64,000 nt of DNA from Symbiodinium natans (Eukaryota > Sar > Dinophyceae > Suessiales > Symbiodiniaceae): assembly GCA_905221605.1 (NCBI GenBank), contig CAJNDS010001446.1:1297315-1361314 (forward strand), read 5' to 3'. Below the pieces are notes generated by a model. That model did not search any database. It was not told the DNA's origin and saw only the letters and a list, made by a program, of their open reading frames with translations. Shown one piece after another: positions 61,549-64,000 of the stretch (its first letter is position 1; every line of letters starts with the position of its first letter). The translations under genes and the position numbers were made by a program.

Positions 61549-61721
61549 ACAAGAAAAAAGACCAAATGTCTGTTCTGCGCTAACCTTGGGCTACGGCACC
61601 TAAAGGTTGTGAATGTACTTAAAAGATGTGCTCATGACCCTACTGTGCTTGGGCCTACGAGCAACAAGGAAAACAAGTGAACAACCTACCTGAAGGACCT
61701 GCAAAGGAAGTGCGTTCAACA
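61433..61721 (-). repeat. 5' LTR (right), 289 bp
   Basis: Identical by eye to 51885-52173. The polyprotein ATG at 61548, or the alternative at 61509, lies in this LTR, so the promoter and 5' leader must be upstream of it within the LTR. Ty1 of yeast has the same arrangement. Confidence 0.95.
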
Positions 61722-61726
61722 GTGAG
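61722..61726. repeat. Target-site duplication GTGAG, right copy
   Basis: Matches 51880-51884. Without the element the site would read through as TTTAGGGTGAGGGTTTAGGG, that is, telomere-like sequence. Confidence 0.92.
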
Positions 61727-62048
61727 GGTTTAGGGCTTAGGGTTTAGGGTTTCGGGCTTGAGGGCTTTCGGGGTTTGCGGCGTCTTTGGGGGGGGGGTTT
61801 GGGGCTTCTGAGGGTTTTGGAGCTTGAGCGGTTTCGGGGTTTTACGGCTTTTGTTGCGGGCCTTGGGGTCTTTAGGCTTTAGGCGTTTTTATGGGGCTTT
61901 AGGGCTCCTTGGGGGGGGGTTTGAGTCTTGAGGACTTAGCGGTTTTGCGGGCTTCTAGGGTTTCTGGGGAATTTTGGGTTCCAGGGCTTTTAGGACTTTT
62001 GGGGTTCTAGGGGTCTTGGGGATTTCTGGTGTCTCTGTGCTGGAGCAG
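61727..62048. other. Diverged G-strand telomere-like sequence
   Basis: GGGTTT, GGGCTT and TTTTGGGG-like units with many substitutions, no clean array. No gene. It continues the array broken by the retrotransposon. Confidence 0.7.
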
Positions 62049-62087
62049 AAGCCACAACGGAAGCAGCTGAACTCAGCTTTCCCATAA
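62049..62087 (+). CDS. Possible terminal exon KPQRKQLNSAFP
   Basis: After GTGCTGGAGCAG twelve codons run to TAA at 62085. A second frame stays open much further into P/K-rich C-strand sequence. Weak on its own. Confidence 0.3.
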   Translation, partial: KPQRKQLNSAFP

Positions 62088-62099
62088 GCCCCAAGCACA

Positions 62100-62535
62100 C
62101 ACCTTCAGCCCAAAGCCCAAAAGACCCTAAACCCCCAAAGGACCTTCAACCCCCCGAAGACCCTAGCTCCTAGCCCCTAACCCGTCACCCCCAAACCCCC
62201 AAACCCCCAAACCCCCAAACCCCCAAACCCTAAACCCTAAACCGTGGACCCTAAACCCTAAACCCTAAACCCTAAACCCTAAGCCCGAAACCCTAAACAA
62301 CCCTATGCAAATTAAGGGCCCATACATCAAAACTACCCTCAGAGCCAGGCCTTGGGCAACCCTAAACCCTAAACCCTAAACCCTAAACCCTAAACCCTAA
62401 ACCCTAAACCCTAAACCCTAAACCCTAAACCCTAAACCCTAAACCCTAAACCCTAAACCCTGAACCCTGAACCCTAAACCCTAAACCCTAAACCCCAAAC
62501 CCCAAACCCCAAACCCCAAACCCCAAACCCCAAAG
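62100..62535. repeat. CCCTAAA arrays with a half copy of foldback element C
   Basis: 62195-62295 and 62357-62535 are C-strand arrays, the second with about 16 perfect CCCTAAA units followed by CCCCAAA units. Between them 62301-62343 is one end of element C in inverse orientation (ACTACCCTCAGA). Confidence 0.85.
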
Positions 62536-62605
62536 CCAGGCCATGGGCAACTCAGTGGCTGTCTTTTTTGTGACAGCGACGGCGTTCGGCGGCGTTCGGC
62601 CACAG

Positions 62606-62644
62606 CTGCCACGTTAGTGCTATCAAAGTCTTCGTCGTCTCAGG
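62606..62644 (+). CDS. Possible small exon CHVSAIKVFVVS
   Basis: Follows CGGCCACAG and ends GG|GTTTTAGGG. A 24-codon ORF starting MGNSVAVFFVTATAFGG at 62543 overlaps its start and has an N-terminal glycine suited to myristoylation; it could be a first exon. Neither is firm. Confidence 0.3.
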
Positions 62645-62689
62645 GTTTTAGGGTTTCGGGCCTATGGGGTTTAGGGTTTAGGGTCTAGG

Positions 62690-63120
62690 GTCTTCATTGA
62701 GCTAACCCTAGTGTTGCCTAGTGCTGGCGGTGATGGTGACGTCGATGACTGCAGAAGAAGGTAGTAGTGTCGCGCAGGTAGTAGGCAGTAGGGAGTAGGG
62801 AGCCAGGAAAGGGAGTAGCCAGCAGGGAATGGGGGAGGGGAAAGGAGGAGTAAGAAGGCGTGAGGAGGAGGAGGAGGAGGAGGAGGAGGAGGAGGGGAAG
62901 GAGGAGAAGGACAAGAAGGAGGAGGAGAATGGGGATGAAGAGGGAAAAGTCGGAGGAAGGAGTAGGAAAGAGTCGCACAAGGCAGTGTGTTTAAGGAACA
63001 GGAGTCGGGAGGCCGTGGGACACAAGCGGACAGACATTGCACAGAGGACTTTTGTGAATACGGGCCGTCGAGTCTACAGTTGCTGGCAAGGATATCTTGC
63101 TTTATAGGGAATGAGGGAAT
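62690..63120. other. Purine-rich stretch with (GGA)n and a weak ORF
   Basis: 62850-62895 is a GGA trinucleotide run inside a longer AG-rich tract. A + strand ORF (62829-63107) has a poly-E start from this tract and a more natural end, SREAVGHKRTDIAQRTFVNT. The second half may be part of an exon. Confidence 0.35.
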
Positions 63121-63235
63121 TGGTTGACCCTAAACCCTAAACCCTAAACTCTAAAAACCCTAAACCCTAAACCCTAAACCCTAAAACCCCAAGCCTTAAA
63201 CCCTAAACCCTAAGCCCTAAACCCCTGAGAACTAG

Positions 63236-63300
63236 GAAAACAAGTGTTGAGTTGACTGACTCACGTCCCCGGGCTTCCTGGAGCTTGTCTGGCCTTCATT
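63236..63300 (+). CDS. Probable exon KTSVELTDSRPRASWSLSGL
   Basis: Follows a CCCTAAA array and GAACTAG; ends T|GTGTTTGG. Exit phase 1. Confidence 0.35.
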
Positions 63301-63466
63301 GTGTTTGGTGGATTTCCGAAGCAACGCTCCGTTTTCCAGGGTTTAGGGTTTGGGGTTTAGGGTAGCACGGCCCAAACCAGTGAACCTTGAGTCCGAGAAG
63401 TGTTGCCTACCGGGAACCCCCTCCCCCAAAAAGAAAATGCCCCACTGACTGCCCCCACTGATGCAG

Positions 63467-63589
63467 TTTTGCCGTGCCGCCGACGAATGCCGTATGTCGG
63501 ATGTAGCGAAAGGTAAGATCAGCCTGCTGATGTGGGTGGAGCCCGCTGGACCAGTGCACGCAGTCTTGGGGCCATTGTTCCAAGTCTGA
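63467..63589 (+). CDS. Probable terminal exon
   Basis: Follows CCACTGATGCAG. One frame reads FCRAADECRMSDVAKGKISL then MWVEPAGPVHAVLGPLFQV and stops at 63587. The frame in phase with 63236-63300 instead stops earlier, at the TAA near 63515. A GTAAGA donor consensus lies at 63513. Confidence 0.35.
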   Translation, partial: FCRAADECRMSDVAKGKISLLMWVEPAGPVHAVLGPLFQV

Positions 63590-63639
63590 GACCGACACCT
63601 TGTTCAATTTCTTTTTCCCTCTTAAAGCCCTTAAAGCCC

Positions 63640-63780
63640 CATTACCATCATTAACCCTCATTACCCATTACCTCATTACCCTCATTACCCTCATTACCCT
63701 CATTACCCTAATTACCCTAAACATAAACCCTAACACCCTAAACTCTAAACCCTAAACCCGAAAACCCAAAAACCTAAACC
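63640..63780. repeat. CATTACCCT array merging into CCCTAAA
   Basis: Several CATTACCCT units precede a degenerate CCCTAAA patch. The 9-mer shares TACCCT with the telomere-like unit. Further right, 63837-63860 is (AACC)n, and 63914-63990 is mostly TTTAGGG-like with no gene seen to the window end. Confidence 0.75.
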
Positions 63781-64000
63781 CTAGCAAGTGTTTGCGAGGT
63801 CCTGGGCGCCCTCGAAGCCCGCCCGCCCCACCCCAACCAACCAACCAACCAACCAACCAAAACCAACCAAACACCTTGGCTGAAAAACGAACTCCGGGTC
63901 AGAATGAAAAAATGTTTAGGGTTTAGGGCCTAATGATGCTATCTCGAGGGGATTGAGGGGTTGTTTAGGGACCAGACTTACTTGTCACTGCAATAAACTT

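Larger units (their letters stand above)
51885..61721 (-). mobile_element. Complete Ty1/copia LTR retrotransposon, 9.84 kb
   Basis: Two identical 289-bp LTRs, TG...CA ends, a 5-bp target duplication, a primer binding site, a polypurine tract and one dominant reading frame on the - strand. The domain order protease, integrase, reverse transcriptase, RNase H is that of copia, not gypsy. It is inserted in a telomere-like array between gene fragments. Identical LTRs indicate a recent insertion. Confidence 0.95.

Overview
The window looks like nuclear DNA of a dinoflagellate, probably of the Symbiodiniaceae/Suessiales type. The evidence is: very many copies of the plant/alveolate-type telomere heptamer TTTAGGG in both orientations; a long RCC1-type repeat protein with a ubiquitin-like N-terminus; a Mei2-like RRM protein of alveolate type; a Ty1/copia element whose polyprotein carries a C5-methyltransferase-like domain; and genes that all read on the + strand. 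The assignment comes from family recognition, not from a search.

Layout. 1-4068 is a non-coding 1.43-kb tandem segmental repeat (three units, the last truncated), followed by CT and CTCGCT microsatellites to about 4408. From about 4.7 kb to the end, the DNA alternates between degenerate telomere-like arrays and short unique islands of 30-200 bp. Many islands behave as exons: they follow an AG, end at a GT (sometimes GC), stay open, and chain in compatible reading phases. Introns tend to begin with TTTAGGG copies (several donors are literally GTTTAGGG) and end with CCCTAAA copies before the acceptor, so the pre-mRNA of an intron could fold into one long hairpin. Best case: a Mei2-like gene in at least ten exons (42684-47736) whose RRM is recognisable by homology. 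Other reconstructed genes lie at 20472-21816, 22182-26816, 27358-27893, 29476-31114, 31379-33004, 37199-39106, 40567-42360 and 47854-51199, with isolated exons elsewhere. Their functions are unknown. A single exon is weak evidence; a chain of exons in phase is better.

34477-35943 is an intron-free RCC1-repeat ORF. 51885-61721 is an apparently recent LTR retrotransposon on the - strand (identical 289-bp LTRs, 5-bp duplication GTGAG) inserted in a telomere-like array. Its polyprotein order is Gag with CCCH and CCHC zinc fingers, protease, C5-methyltransferase-like domain, integrase, a 2-oxoglutarate/Fe(II)-oxygenase-like domain, reverse transcriptase and RNase H. RNase H is split by an apparent frameshift and is followed by a membrane-spanning tail.

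Small foldback (MITE or introner-like) elements recur in the introns. Several introns are built on unrelated repeat units (9-mer, 20-mer) arranged in the same inverted way, suggesting that inverted architecture, rather than telomere sequence itself, is the common property. No rRNA, tRNA or CRISPR array was found.
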